Assembly: GCF_018221465.1 (NCBI RefSeq)
Contig: NZ_JAAIKR010000014.1
Location: 62,001 to 126,000, forward strand
Length of the DNA stretch: 64,000 bases
Reading direction: 5' to 3'
Source: Shewanella intestini
Lineage (GTDB): Bacteria > Pseudomonadota > Gammaproteobacteria > Enterobacterales > Shewanellaceae
Below, piece by piece: positions 57,224 through 64,000 of this stretch. The notes beneath the pieces are model-generated. The model had not been told where the DNA came from and searched no databases. It saw nothing but the letters and a program-made list of their open reading frames with translations. The position numbers and the translations under genes were made by a program. How positions within the stretch are numbered: position 1 is the stretch's first letter; each line of letters begins with the position of its first letter.

Positions 57224-57628
57224 CCTTGAGCGTTAACACTCCCTTGTGTTTAGTGTCATATTCCCCCAGCCTTCGTTTCGCATATCTCAACAATAAATCA
57301 CATTATCTCAATAATTTATTTTATATCAAGCGGTTATAAACAATTTCGATTGTATATGCTTCACTTAGTTAGATGAAGTACCAGTGAACATATTGCTACC
57401 AATTAATGTTAAAATTTTTTAACATTAATTAAAAATAAATTAGTGGAACTTGAAAAGTAGTGAATTTAGAACACAATAAAGGGTAAGGGTTATTTGTAGA
57501 GTAATAACAGCGTTTAATCATGAAAAGTATTAAAGAATGATGTCCTATTTGTTGCTTCTAACTTAACGGATTATTTTTATGAATATTTTTTGTGTTTATT
57601 TTGTTAATTGAGATATTGAGAGGCAACA
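57224..57628. other. AT-rich intergenic region with perfect palindrome
   Basis: No gene. Its main feature is a 30-bp inverted repeat at 57401-57430. Confidence 0.5.
57401..57430. promoter_or_regulatory. 30-bp perfect AT-rich inverted repeat
   Basis: Arms AATTAATGTTAAAA and TTTTAACATTAATT around TT. It lies about 180 bp after the thiamine kinase gene and 200 bp before the next gene. It could be a weak terminator or an operator; the run of T is inside the stem rather than after it. Confidence 0.5.
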
Positions 57629-58210
57629 GTGAAAGCAGTCGTTAACGGGGTTTATGAAACCAATAAAATGAGAGTGGAGCTGAGCCATTTCAGTGTGACG
57701 AAACAATTCAAAAAAGTCGGTAACAGCTTGGCCCGTTATCATCTTGAAAAAAAAGCGCTGCAACGGCTAGCACATCAAAAATTCTTTCCTGAAATCATTC
57801 AATTGGACGATGAGTCTAATGTTATTGAGATGAGTCGTATACCCGGTCAACAACCTGACTCGCTATCTGTTGAACATGTCAATACTTTACGAAAAATGAT
57901 CGATACGATGATTAATAAAGGGGTTGCGCGTCATGCTATTCCAATACGTGACTTACTTGTCGATGGCGACAATATCGGCATGGTGGATTTTGAACGGGTG
58001 ACATTGCGCCATTTAAAATATTCACCTATTTGGTATGTGGCTGAAAAAGTAACTTATTATCATTTATATCGCTTAATTCAAAAATATCAACCACAAGCAT
58101 TAACGCCATCTGAAATGAAAGTATTAGATATGTTTAATAATGCTCGTGCGCGTTTGCAACCCATCAGACATTTTATTACTGCGGTTAAAACAGCATTTAA
58201 GTCAAATTAA
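57629..58210 (+). CDS. small protein-kinase-fold protein
   Basis: 193 residues resembling RIO- or lipopolysaccharide-kinase-type folds. RDLLVDGDNIGMVDFERVTLR (from about residue 107) reads like a catalytic loop followed by a DFE metal motif. A Lys-rich N-terminus (VTKQFKKVGNSLARYHLEKK) may supply the ATP-binding Lys and Glu. The start is GTG with GAGAGG about six bases upstream. No partner gene is adjacent, and the substrate is unknown. Confidence 0.7.
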   Translation: MKAVVNGVYETNKMRVELSHFSVTKQFKKVGNSLARYHLEKKALQRLAHQKFFPEIIQLDDESNVIEMSRIPGQQPDSLSVEHVNTLRKMIDTMINKGVARHAIPIRDLLVDGDNIGMVDFERVTLRHLKYSPIWYVAEKVTYYHLYRLIQKYQPQALTPSEMKVLDMFNNARARLQPIRHFITAVKTAFKSN

Positions 58211-58654
58211 GTCAAATTAAGTTAAAGTCGCTGCGTTAAGGCATGTAGCGACTATAACTGGCTGAGTTTAAATTGTTGTCATAAAAAATTGATTTTTATT
58301 ACCTACTTTACACTCCCAACGCTAAACTGTTTAGCATGTTGGGTAATTTAATTAATCTCGCTTATCTGCTTATCTGCTTATCTGCTTATCTGCTTATCTG
58401 CTTATCTGCTTATCTGCTTATCTGCTTATCTGCTTATCTGCTTATCTGCTTATCTGCTTATCTACTTATCTACTTATTTCGCCGTATCACATTTGCTGAC
58501 CTTTCATATTGTTTTTTTAGTTGCGCATTCGCCAATTTAAGTTCAATTGAATACATTTAAAATTGTTTAAAGTGCTCATTAGTGAAATAAATTCATTTCT
58601 CAAAAGGTCTATTGGGTTAAGTGATTTATTTGTAGAAGATAATAGGGAAATATC
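58211..58654. other. intergenic region dominated by a tandem repeat
   Basis: Holds the GCTTATCT array and the leader of the doxX gene. The array creates an open frame at 58336-58560 that repeats AYLLICLS. It is an artefact of a 24-nt periodicity, and I do not call it. Confidence 0.6.
58360..58479. repeat. tandem repeat, unit GCTTATCT (13 copies plus 2 variants)
   Basis: Thirteen perfect 8-bp copies (58360-58463) are followed by ACTTATCT and ACTTATTT. It lies about 175 bp upstream of the doxX start and is the longest array in the window. Confidence 0.97.
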
Positions 58655-59251
58655 ATGTCGATTATGGTGCGATTATATGAAAAAGGATTGTCAGCGTTAC
58701 GTCATATTGAAGGACTTGCACCGTTAACGCTGAGGCTTTATTTAGCGCCAGTGCTGATGCAAGCAGGCTATAACAAACTTGCTCACTTTGACGATACAGT
58801 GGCCTGGTTTGGTAATGCGCAATGGGGGCTCGGTTTACCGATGCCAGAATTAATGGTGAGTTTAGCTGCAGGGACTGAGTTTGTTGGGGCGATATTGTTA
58901 TTGCTCGGACTGGCGACAAGAATTGTTGCTATTCCAATGATGTTCACTATGTTAGTTGCGGCGATGACGGTGCATTGGCAAAAGGGTTGGCTTGCGATTG
59001 CTGATGGCAGTTCATGGTTGGCTAATGACAATGTATTAGAAGCAGGAGAAAAACTTGCAGCAGCGAAAAGCATTCTTCAACAACACGGAAACTATGAATG
59101 GCTAACTAGCTCAGGTAATTTTGTGATTTTAAATAACGGTATTGAATTTGCTATCACTTATTTTGTTATGTTGCTTGCCCTATTAATGATGGGTGGAGGG
59201 CGCTATACCAGCGTCGATTATTATGTTTTTCGTCGCTTTATGAGTAAATAA
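58655..59251 (+). CDS. DoxX family membrane protein
   Basis: Inner-membrane protein of 198 residues with about four hydrophobic segments and the family patterns LRLYLAPVLMQAGYNKL and EFVGAILLLLGLATRIVA. Compared with short DoxX proteins it has an extra loop (about 112-158) before the last helix. Function in the family is poorly defined; links to redox and sulfur metabolism have been proposed. Its only near neighbours are the upstream tandem array and the nitroreductase gene 100 bp downstream. Confidence 0.85.
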   Translation: MSIMVRLYEKGLSALRHIEGLAPLTLRLYLAPVLMQAGYNKLAHFDDTVAWFGNAQWGLGLPMPELMVSLAAGTEFVGAILLLLGLATRIVAIPMMFTMLVAAMTVHWQKGWLAIADGSSWLANDNVLEAGEKLAAAKSILQQHGNYEWLTSSGNFVILNNGIEFAITYFVMLLALLMMGGGRYTSVDYYVFRRFMSK

Positions 59252-59353
59252 ATATAACAACAAGGTTATCGGAATTTAGCTTAATAATATCCCACCAAAT
59301 TAGTGGGATATTTGTTATTATGAACAAAAATTGTCTAGTAAAAGGATGTAATT

Positions 59354-59905
59354 GTGGACGCTAAAACCTTACTGTTAACTCGTCAATCAACACCGCGTTT
59401 AACTGAGCCTGCTCCAAGTGAAACTCAGCTTGATTTTATCCTCGACGCTGGCATAAGAGTGCCTGATCATTGTGGATTGACGCCTTGGGAGTTCATTATC
59501 GCCCAAGGAGATGGACTGAATAAACTCGGCGATATTTTTGCCCAAGCTGCAGCAGCAAATGATGCTGAGAAGGTGTTTATCGATAAAGCCAGAAACATGC
59601 CACAACGGGCCCCAATGGTGATTACCGTGGTAGCTAAAGTGCAAAAGCATTCAAAAGTACCGGTGCTGGAACAACACCTTGCCGCAGGTTGTGCGACATT
59701 TGCGATGCAGCAAGCGGCATTTTCATTAGGCTTAGGTGCTGTTTGGCGCACCGGAGATTTTGCATTTAATAGTGTGGTAAACCAAGGTTTAGGGTTAGGT
59801 GAGTCTTCACAAATTATAGGTTTTTTATATATTGGTACACCGTTAATGACAGCCAATGTTAAACCATTAAAGCCTGGGCGACCTTTGCGCGTTTCTTATA
59901 GCTGA
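59354..59905 (+). CDS. nitroreductase family protein, YdjA-like
   Basis: FMN-dependent NAD(P)H oxidoreductase of 183 residues. The N-terminus LLLTRQSTPRLTEPAPSE with RVPDHCGLTPWEFI closely follows E. coli YdjA, and the later AAFSLGLGAVWRTGD is the family's cofactor segment. The start is GTG with AAAGGA about eight bases upstream. Confidence 0.9.
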   Translation: MDAKTLLLTRQSTPRLTEPAPSETQLDFILDAGIRVPDHCGLTPWEFIIAQGDGLNKLGDIFAQAAAANDAEKVFIDKARNMPQRAPMVITVVAKVQKHSKVPVLEQHLAAGCATFAMQQAAFSLGLGAVWRTGDFAFNSVVNQGLGLGESSQIIGFLYIGTPLMTANVKPLKPGRPLRVSYS

Positions 59906-60040
59906 CTCTGCGTCTATGCTTCTGGCTTACATTTGTTGTGATTAAAACACGGTTATCTTCATATTATCAATGGTTAGCCGAGTTAGTTATGCCACTCACT
60001 ATTGCCTGATAAAGCCTTAATTCGACATGGTTTAATAAAC

Positions 60041-60076
60041 AAAAAAGTGTTAGCTGTTGAAGCTAACACTTTTTTA
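60041..60076. terminator. bidirectional terminator
   Basis: Stem AGTGTTAGCT/AGCTAACACT with loop GTTGA, flanked by an A-run and a T-run, between the nitroreductase and yqhD genes. Confidence 0.92.
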
Positions 60077-60162
60077 TTATCACAATTGACGCTAGTTGGT
60101 TAAGTAAACCGGGCATTAAGTAATTCGTTTAATTAATGCCCGTAACGTCTAAGTCTGTGCCA

Positions 60163-61320
60163 CTAGAGTGCCGCGGTTAAAATTTTACGACTTTCGGTTA
60201 AGTCGATATCACCATGTTCACCTAACGTCGTCATGCCATGCTTTTCTAATGCATTAACGAGGGTATCAATAAATGGCGCTTCAATATCCACTTGAGACAA
60301 GCGCACTGGTACTTGCATTTGAGTAAAGAAGTCTTCTGTCGCCGCTATTGCTTGGTCAATCTTTTGTTCGTCAGTGCCATTAGTTATTCCCCAAACGCGT
60401 TCAGCAAACTGAACTAATTTTGTGTGCTTTTGGGTGCGTCTTACTTTCATTATCGCAGGTAAAACAATAGATAAAGTACGCGCATGATCAATGCCGTGGC
60501 TTGCGGTAAGTTCGTGTCCTATCATATGGGTAGCCCAATCTTGAGGGACACCAGCACCAATTAAGCCATTTAATGCCATGGTTGCCGACCACATAATGTT
60601 GGCGCGGACGTCGAGGTCTTGGTTGGTCTCAGCAACAAGCGCCTTTGGGCCTTCTTCGACTAACGTTTGTAACAAGCCTTCACTAAAGCGGTCTTGTACT
60701 TTGCCATTCACGTCATAAGTGAGGTATTGCTCCATAATATGCACGAAAGCATCGACAACCCCATTGCTTATCTGACGGTCAGATAACGACAATGTCACAG
60801 CAGGGTCGAGCACTGCAAATTGTGGACGTACTAGTGGATGACCAAAAGATAATTTATTTCCGTCACGGGTGATCACTGAGCCGATATTTGATTCAGAACC
60901 GGTAGCAGGAAGTGTTAAAACCGCGCCAATAGGTAATGCATCAGCAATGGGCGCATGTTTTGCTACGATATCCCAAGGATCTTGGCCTTCAAATTTGGCT
61001 GCAGCAGCAATAAATTTAACCCCATCGACCACCGAACCGCCACCAACGGCAAGCAGAAAATCAATCTTTTGTTCTTTAATGATCTCAAGCGACTTCATTA
61101 ATGTGTCGTAGTTTGGATTGGGCTCAATGCCTGAAAACTCGAACCAATTGTGATCAGCAAGCGCGGTGGTCACTTGTTGATAAACACCGTTAGATTTTAT
61201 TGAACCGCCACCATAAATGACCAGCACATTGGCATCTTGTGGAATAGCTTTTGTTATTGCACTAATTTGGCCTTCACCAAAATGGATTTTAGTGGTGTTT
61301 TGAAATGAAAAATTTAACAT
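60163..61320 (-). CDS. yqhD: NADPH-dependent aldehyde reductase, YqhD type
   Basis: Group III iron-containing-type alcohol dehydrogenase that reduces short-chain and peroxidation-derived aldehydes. The 385 residues closely follow E. coli YqhD. Coenzyme motif VIYGGGSIK, then FLLAVGGGSVVDGVKFIAAA, the metal-ligand region DAFVHIMEQY and GAGVPQDWATHMIGHELTA are all present. It lies 33 bp after the Hsp31-like gene in an apparent two-gene operon. E. coli yqhD is controlled by an AraC-type protein, whereas a LysR regulator is divergent here. Confidence 0.95.
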   Translation of the reverse strand: MLNFSFQNTTKIHFGEGQISAITKAIPQDANVLVIYGGGSIKSNGVYQQVTTALADHNWFEFSGIEPNPNYDTLMKSLEIIKEQKIDFLLAVGGGSVVDGVKFIAAAAKFEGQDPWDIVAKHAPIADALPIGAVLTLPATGSESNIGSVITRDGNKLSFGHPLVRPQFAVLDPAVTLSLSDRQISNGVVDAFVHIMEQYLTYDVNGKVQDRFSEGLLQTLVEEGPKALVAETNQDLDVRANIMWSATMALNGLIGAGVPQDWATHMIGHELTASHGIDHARTLSIVLPAIMKVRRTQKHTKLVQFAERVWGITNGTDEQKIDQAIAATEDFFTQMQVPVRLSQVDIEAPFIDTLVNALEKHGMTTLGEHGDIDLTESRKILTAAL

Positions 61321-61353
61321 GAAAGTTTCCTAATCTAAAATCGCCGATGTTAA

Positions 61354-62058
61354 TTATGATTGAAAATGGGCGATAAGTTTTTGAGCAGTAATTTCCGAGC
61401 TTGCTGGATTTTGTCCAGTGATAATTAATCCGTCTTGCACTGAAAATGGGTGCCAGTCTGCCACTTTTTGATAATCGGCATGACGCTTTACCAGTTCATC
61501 TTCAAGTAGGTAAGGCACAACGTCAGCTAATTGTACTGCATGTTCTTCAGAGTTACTAAAACCTGTTATGGCTTTTTGGGCGACAAGATCCTTTCCTTGA
61601 GGATCTTTTGCGTTCAACAACACCGCAGTAGCATGGCATACCGCTGCTACTGGTTTGTTTTGTGCAATAAAAGTTTCGACCAACTCAATTGACGCGGGTA
61701 GTGCATATAAATCCCATAAAGGCCCGTGTCCGCCTGGGTAGAATACACCATCAAAGTCGTTGCTATTGATATCGGTTAATTTTTTTGTGTTAGCAAGCAA
61801 GTTTTTAGCTGCGTTATCTTGGTCAAAACGACGTGTCGCATCGGTTTGAAAATCGGCTAGTTCACTATTGGGGTCAATGGGGGGGTGACCACCTAATGGC
61901 GAAGCTAAAGTAATTTCCCAGCCAGCATCAACAAAGGCATAAAAAGGAGCGGCAAATTCCTCTACCCAAAAACCGGTTTTATGGCCGCTATCGCCTAGTT
62001 TATCGTGTGAGGTTAACACCATTAAGATGCGCTTATGATTGTTTGCTTGAGTCGTCAT
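61354..62058 (-). CDS. DJ-1/PfpI family protein, Hsp31-like glyoxalase
   Basis: Probably a cofactor-free glyoxalase that converts methylglyoxal to lactate, or a related deglycase or chaperone. Of 234 residues, the nucleophile Cys lies in AVCHATAVLL (about residue 141). FYPGGHGPLWDL and an early Glu in GFWVEEFAAPF complete the Hsp31-type site. Pairing with YqhD gives two ways to remove reactive carbonyls. Shared control by the divergent LysR regulator is inferred from position. Confidence 0.88.
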   Translation of the reverse strand: MTTQANNHKRILMVLTSHDKLGDSGHKTGFWVEEFAAPFYAFVDAGWEITLASPLGGHPPIDPNSELADFQTDATRRFDQDNAAKNLLANTKKLTDINSNDFDGVFYPGGHGPLWDLYALPASIELVETFIAQNKPVAAVCHATAVLLNAKDPQGKDLVAQKAITGFSNSEEHAVQLADVVPYLLEDELVKRHADYQKVADWHPFSVQDGLIITGQNPASSEITAQKLIAHFQS

Positions 62059-62137
62059 TTGAATATCCTTTGTTCGTTTTACATCCTTTGATGAGCAGAG
62101 TATAAAGATTGTTTTTTATTTAAACAATGTGGATTAT

Positions 62138-62157
62138 ATTGATAACATTGTATCAAT
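62138..62157. promoter_or_regulatory. candidate LysR operator
   Basis: Perfect inverted repeat ATTGATA-ACATTG-TATCAAT in the 163-bp gap between the Hsp31-like gene and the divergent LysR gene. It contains a T-N11-A arrangement, as expected for LysR-type sites. Confidence 0.65.
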
Positions 62158-62221
62158 AATTAATACAATTGATTTTGTGTCTCAATGGCGTAAATTTATC
62201 GTGTTTATATAGGGTGAAAAT

Positions 62222-63142
62222 ATGGATGTCTCGTTTGAGCAGTTAAAAAGTATGGTTGTTTTTGCCCAAGTGATTGAGCAAGGAAATTTCAGTCAAGCGG
62301 CAAAAAAAATGGGTCTATCTCGGGCGGTGGTAAGTTATCACATCAAAAAATTAGAAACCCAATTAGAAGTGAAATTGCTTAATCGTTCTACGCGCAGTAT
62401 TCATTTTACCGAAGCGGGTAAAGCCTATTATCAAGCTTGTAAAGTGATATCAGAACAAGCCAGCCTTGCTAATCAGCAAATGCTCAATATGAAAAACGAA
62501 CCTGAGGGATTAATTAAGCTAAGCTGTCCAGTGAATGCGGGGTTGCAAACCATTGTTCCTGCACTTAATGAGTTCAAAAATTTATACCCGAAAATATCTT
62601 TAGATGTGTCGTTAACCGATGAGGTTGTACATGTTATTAATCAGGGGATTGATCTTGCTATTAGAGGTGCACCTTTGGTTGATTCTGGGTTACACGCCAC
62701 TAAGTTATGTCAGTTAACGACTTGTTTATGTGGTTCTGCACGCTATTTTGAACAACATGGCAGGCCGACTACTCCAACAGAGCTTGGCCAACATCAGTGG
62801 GTGATATATCAACCTCAACCTAAGATACTGACTTTAGCTAAAGGCACACGTTCTTACAGTATTGAGTTAAGTGGCTCGGTTAGCACTAATAATGCTGCCG
62901 CTAGAACCGCATTTGTTGAAGGAGGGCATGGCATTGGCCGTATTCCCACATACGATGCTTGGCCAAAAATCCAACAAGGCAGCTTGGAAGCGATTTTAAC
63001 TGACTATCAATTAAAAGATATTACCATTTATGGTGTGTTTCCTCCTGGCGCGGCGAAATCAAAACGTGTGCGATTGTTAATCGATTTCTTAAAAGCCTAT
63101 TTTGTTCAACAAACGAATCAATTATCGCCAAAAATTCGCTAG
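62222..63142 (+). CDS. LysR family transcriptional regulator
   Basis: 306-residue regulator. An N-terminal winged helix-turn-helix (about 1-62, with NFSQAAKKMGLSRAVVSYHI) precedes the periplasmic-binding-protein-like effector domain (about 92-300). The type resembles the CrgA/AaeR group. Divergent transcription from the yqhD pair and the inverted repeat between them suggest it controls that pair in response to an aldehyde. The effector is unknown. Confidence 0.93.
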   Translation: MDVSFEQLKSMVVFAQVIEQGNFSQAAKKMGLSRAVVSYHIKKLETQLEVKLLNRSTRSIHFTEAGKAYYQACKVISEQASLANQQMLNMKNEPEGLIKLSCPVNAGLQTIVPALNEFKNLYPKISLDVSLTDEVVHVINQGIDLAIRGAPLVDSGLHATKLCQLTTCLCGSARYFEQHGRPTTPTELGQHQWVIYQPQPKILTLAKGTRSYSIELSGSVSTNNAAARTAFVEGGHGIGRIPTYDAWPKIQQGSLEAILTDYQLKDITIYGVFPPGAAKSKRVRLLIDFLKAYFVQQTNQLSPKIR

Positions 63143-63188
63143 CAAAACCTTAGTTATTTCGTCAGATTCAGTGTGTCGGCACGCGAGA

Positions 63189-63959
63189 TTATTGAGTTTG
63201 AAACGGAAGAGTGCGGCTTTTATCGTCCAGCCATAATGGGTATTTTTGCATGGTAATGGTAAATAAAGGGGAGTCGAGATGAGTGTTTAACCAGTTAATC
63301 AATCTAGGATACGGGGCTTGTCTAAACCAGGGTTTATCGACATGGGCAAATTGGCGAATGAATGGCAATATTGCAAAATCCGCTAAGGTTGGACTGTCAG
63401 CAAATAGTTGTTTGCTATGGCTTAATCTTGCTTCTAACTGGGCTAAAAACTGACAAGCATTATCTCGATATTCTATTGCCGGCAACGCTGGGTGTCGGTC
63501 TGCATATTTGTATTTATCTAACCATGGCTTAAATTGTTGATCGTTTTGTGCAATTAACGCCAATACTTGCTCATTATGTCCGCTTTGAAGTAATTGTTGG
63601 TATTGCAGCGCTGAAAACATATCTGTGACGCGCTTTTGTGCGCGGTTACGTAAATATGCTTTTGTGTCCCACAGGTTAGCAGCGTAAGGGAAATTAGCTA
63701 ACGCATAGCGAGCTATATCGAGGCTTTCATCAATCACTAACGCTGATGTTGGCTGCTGCGCTAATTCTGTCAATGCGTTTTGTTCATCTAAACACAATAC
63801 TGGCACTGTTCCTTTAGGCGATATTGCCAGTAACTCGTCTGGTTTATCCTTGAGTAAAATTTCACGAACCAACGGATTGAACTGGGTTAAATGCACAATA
63901 ATTCGTGCACGCATGGCATAAGGGCAACGGCGAAAATTATATAAAATGGCTGAGTTCAT
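63189..63959 (-). CDS. glutathione S-transferase family protein
   Basis: 256 residues from the Met at 63959 (MNSAILYNFRRCPYAMRARI); an in-frame start at 63992 would add 11 residues. A thioredoxin-like N-terminal domain has CPYA near residue 12 and the cis-Pro of KGTVPVL, followed by a helical C-terminal domain with DSPTLADFAILPF (the N-capping box region). The CPYA site suggests a glutaredoxin-like or Cys-type GST. It is convergent with the LysR gene and continues almost to the window edge. Confidence 0.88.
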   Translation of the reverse strand: MNSAILYNFRRCPYAMRARIIVHLTQFNPLVREILLKDKPDELLAISPKGTVPVLCLDEQNALTELAQQPTSALVIDESLDIARYALANFPYAANLWDTKAYLRNRAQKRVTDMFSALQYQQLLQSGHNEQVLALIAQNDQQFKPWLDKYKYADRHPALPAIEYRDNACQFLAQLEARLSHSKQLFADSPTLADFAILPFIRQFAHVDKPWFRQAPYPRLINWLNTHLDSPLFTITMQKYPLWLDDKSRTLPFQTQ

Positions 63960-64000
63960 TAACTGACTTCTTATGATGAAATTAAACGGCAATAAATAAG

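Noticed and set aside
58336-58560. 74-codon frame with AYLLICLS repeats
   Set aside because: It arises from the 8-bp array, whose 24-nt period stays open in this frame. No ribosome binding site or family is seen.

Overview
The window looks like chromosomal DNA of a low-GC marine Shewanella or a close relative in the Alteromonadales. The evidence is the rnfABCDGE-nth block beside a CsrD-like gene, an array of tRNA-Asn genes and uvrB, together with asnS, pabB, a class I fumarase and an outer-membrane decaheme cytochrome of the OmcA/MtrC family. The genus is inferred from gene content and product similarity, because no database search was possible. No prophage, insertion sequence, CRISPR array or rRNA gene is visible.

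Layout. 0-7.4 kb: a TonB-dependent receptor with an N-terminal STN domain, a prolyl-oligopeptidase lipoprotein and an amidase lipoprotein, probably a peptide or amide uptake and hydrolysis cassette. 7.8-14.5 kb (minus strand): nth and the complete Rnf/Rsx electron-transport operon. 14.7-17.3 kb: a degenerate GGDEF/EAL (CsrD-like) gene and five tRNA-Asn genes. 17.3-18.8 kb: a 1.5-kb gene-free region with a DnaA-box cluster upstream of uvrB. 18.8-28.6 kb: uvrB, asnS, a small membrane protein, a CoA-type Nudix hydrolase and an RND efflux pair. 29.1-39.4 kb: the decaheme cytochrome, pabB, fumarase, an S9 peptidase, a 48-residue basic protein, a MarC-family protein and tRNA-Ser. 39.9-46.3 kb: a heterodimeric ABC exporter, a eukaryotic-type glutathione synthetase and an uncharacterised protein. 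46.6-52.2 kb: an acyl-CoA dehydrogenase, an M61 peptidase and a hinT-thioesterase-thioesterase-ycfL operon. 52.5-57.2 kb: a thiamine-salvage locus. 57.6-64 kb: a kinase-like protein, DoxX, a nitroreductase, an aldehyde-detoxification pair (YqhD and an Hsp31-like protein) with a divergent LysR regulator, and a glutathione S-transferase.

The most coherent system is the thiamine locus. A TPP riboswitch precedes an outer-membrane TonB receptor, followed by a stand-alone YkoF-like thiamine/HMP-binding protein, a PnuT-like inner-membrane transporter and a thiamine-kinase-like protein, so the route from outer membrane to phosphorylated product is covered. The switching mechanism can be read from the sequence: a hairpin hides the receptor's ribosome binding site, and an 8-nt perfect complement inside the aptamer can compete with that hairpin. 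Other points of note are a DARS1-like DnaA-box cluster upstream of uvrB, tandem duplication of tRNA-Asn in 99-bp units, complementary degenerate ATP sites in the ABC pair, and several 6-9 bp tandem arrays, three of which share a GCTTA core.
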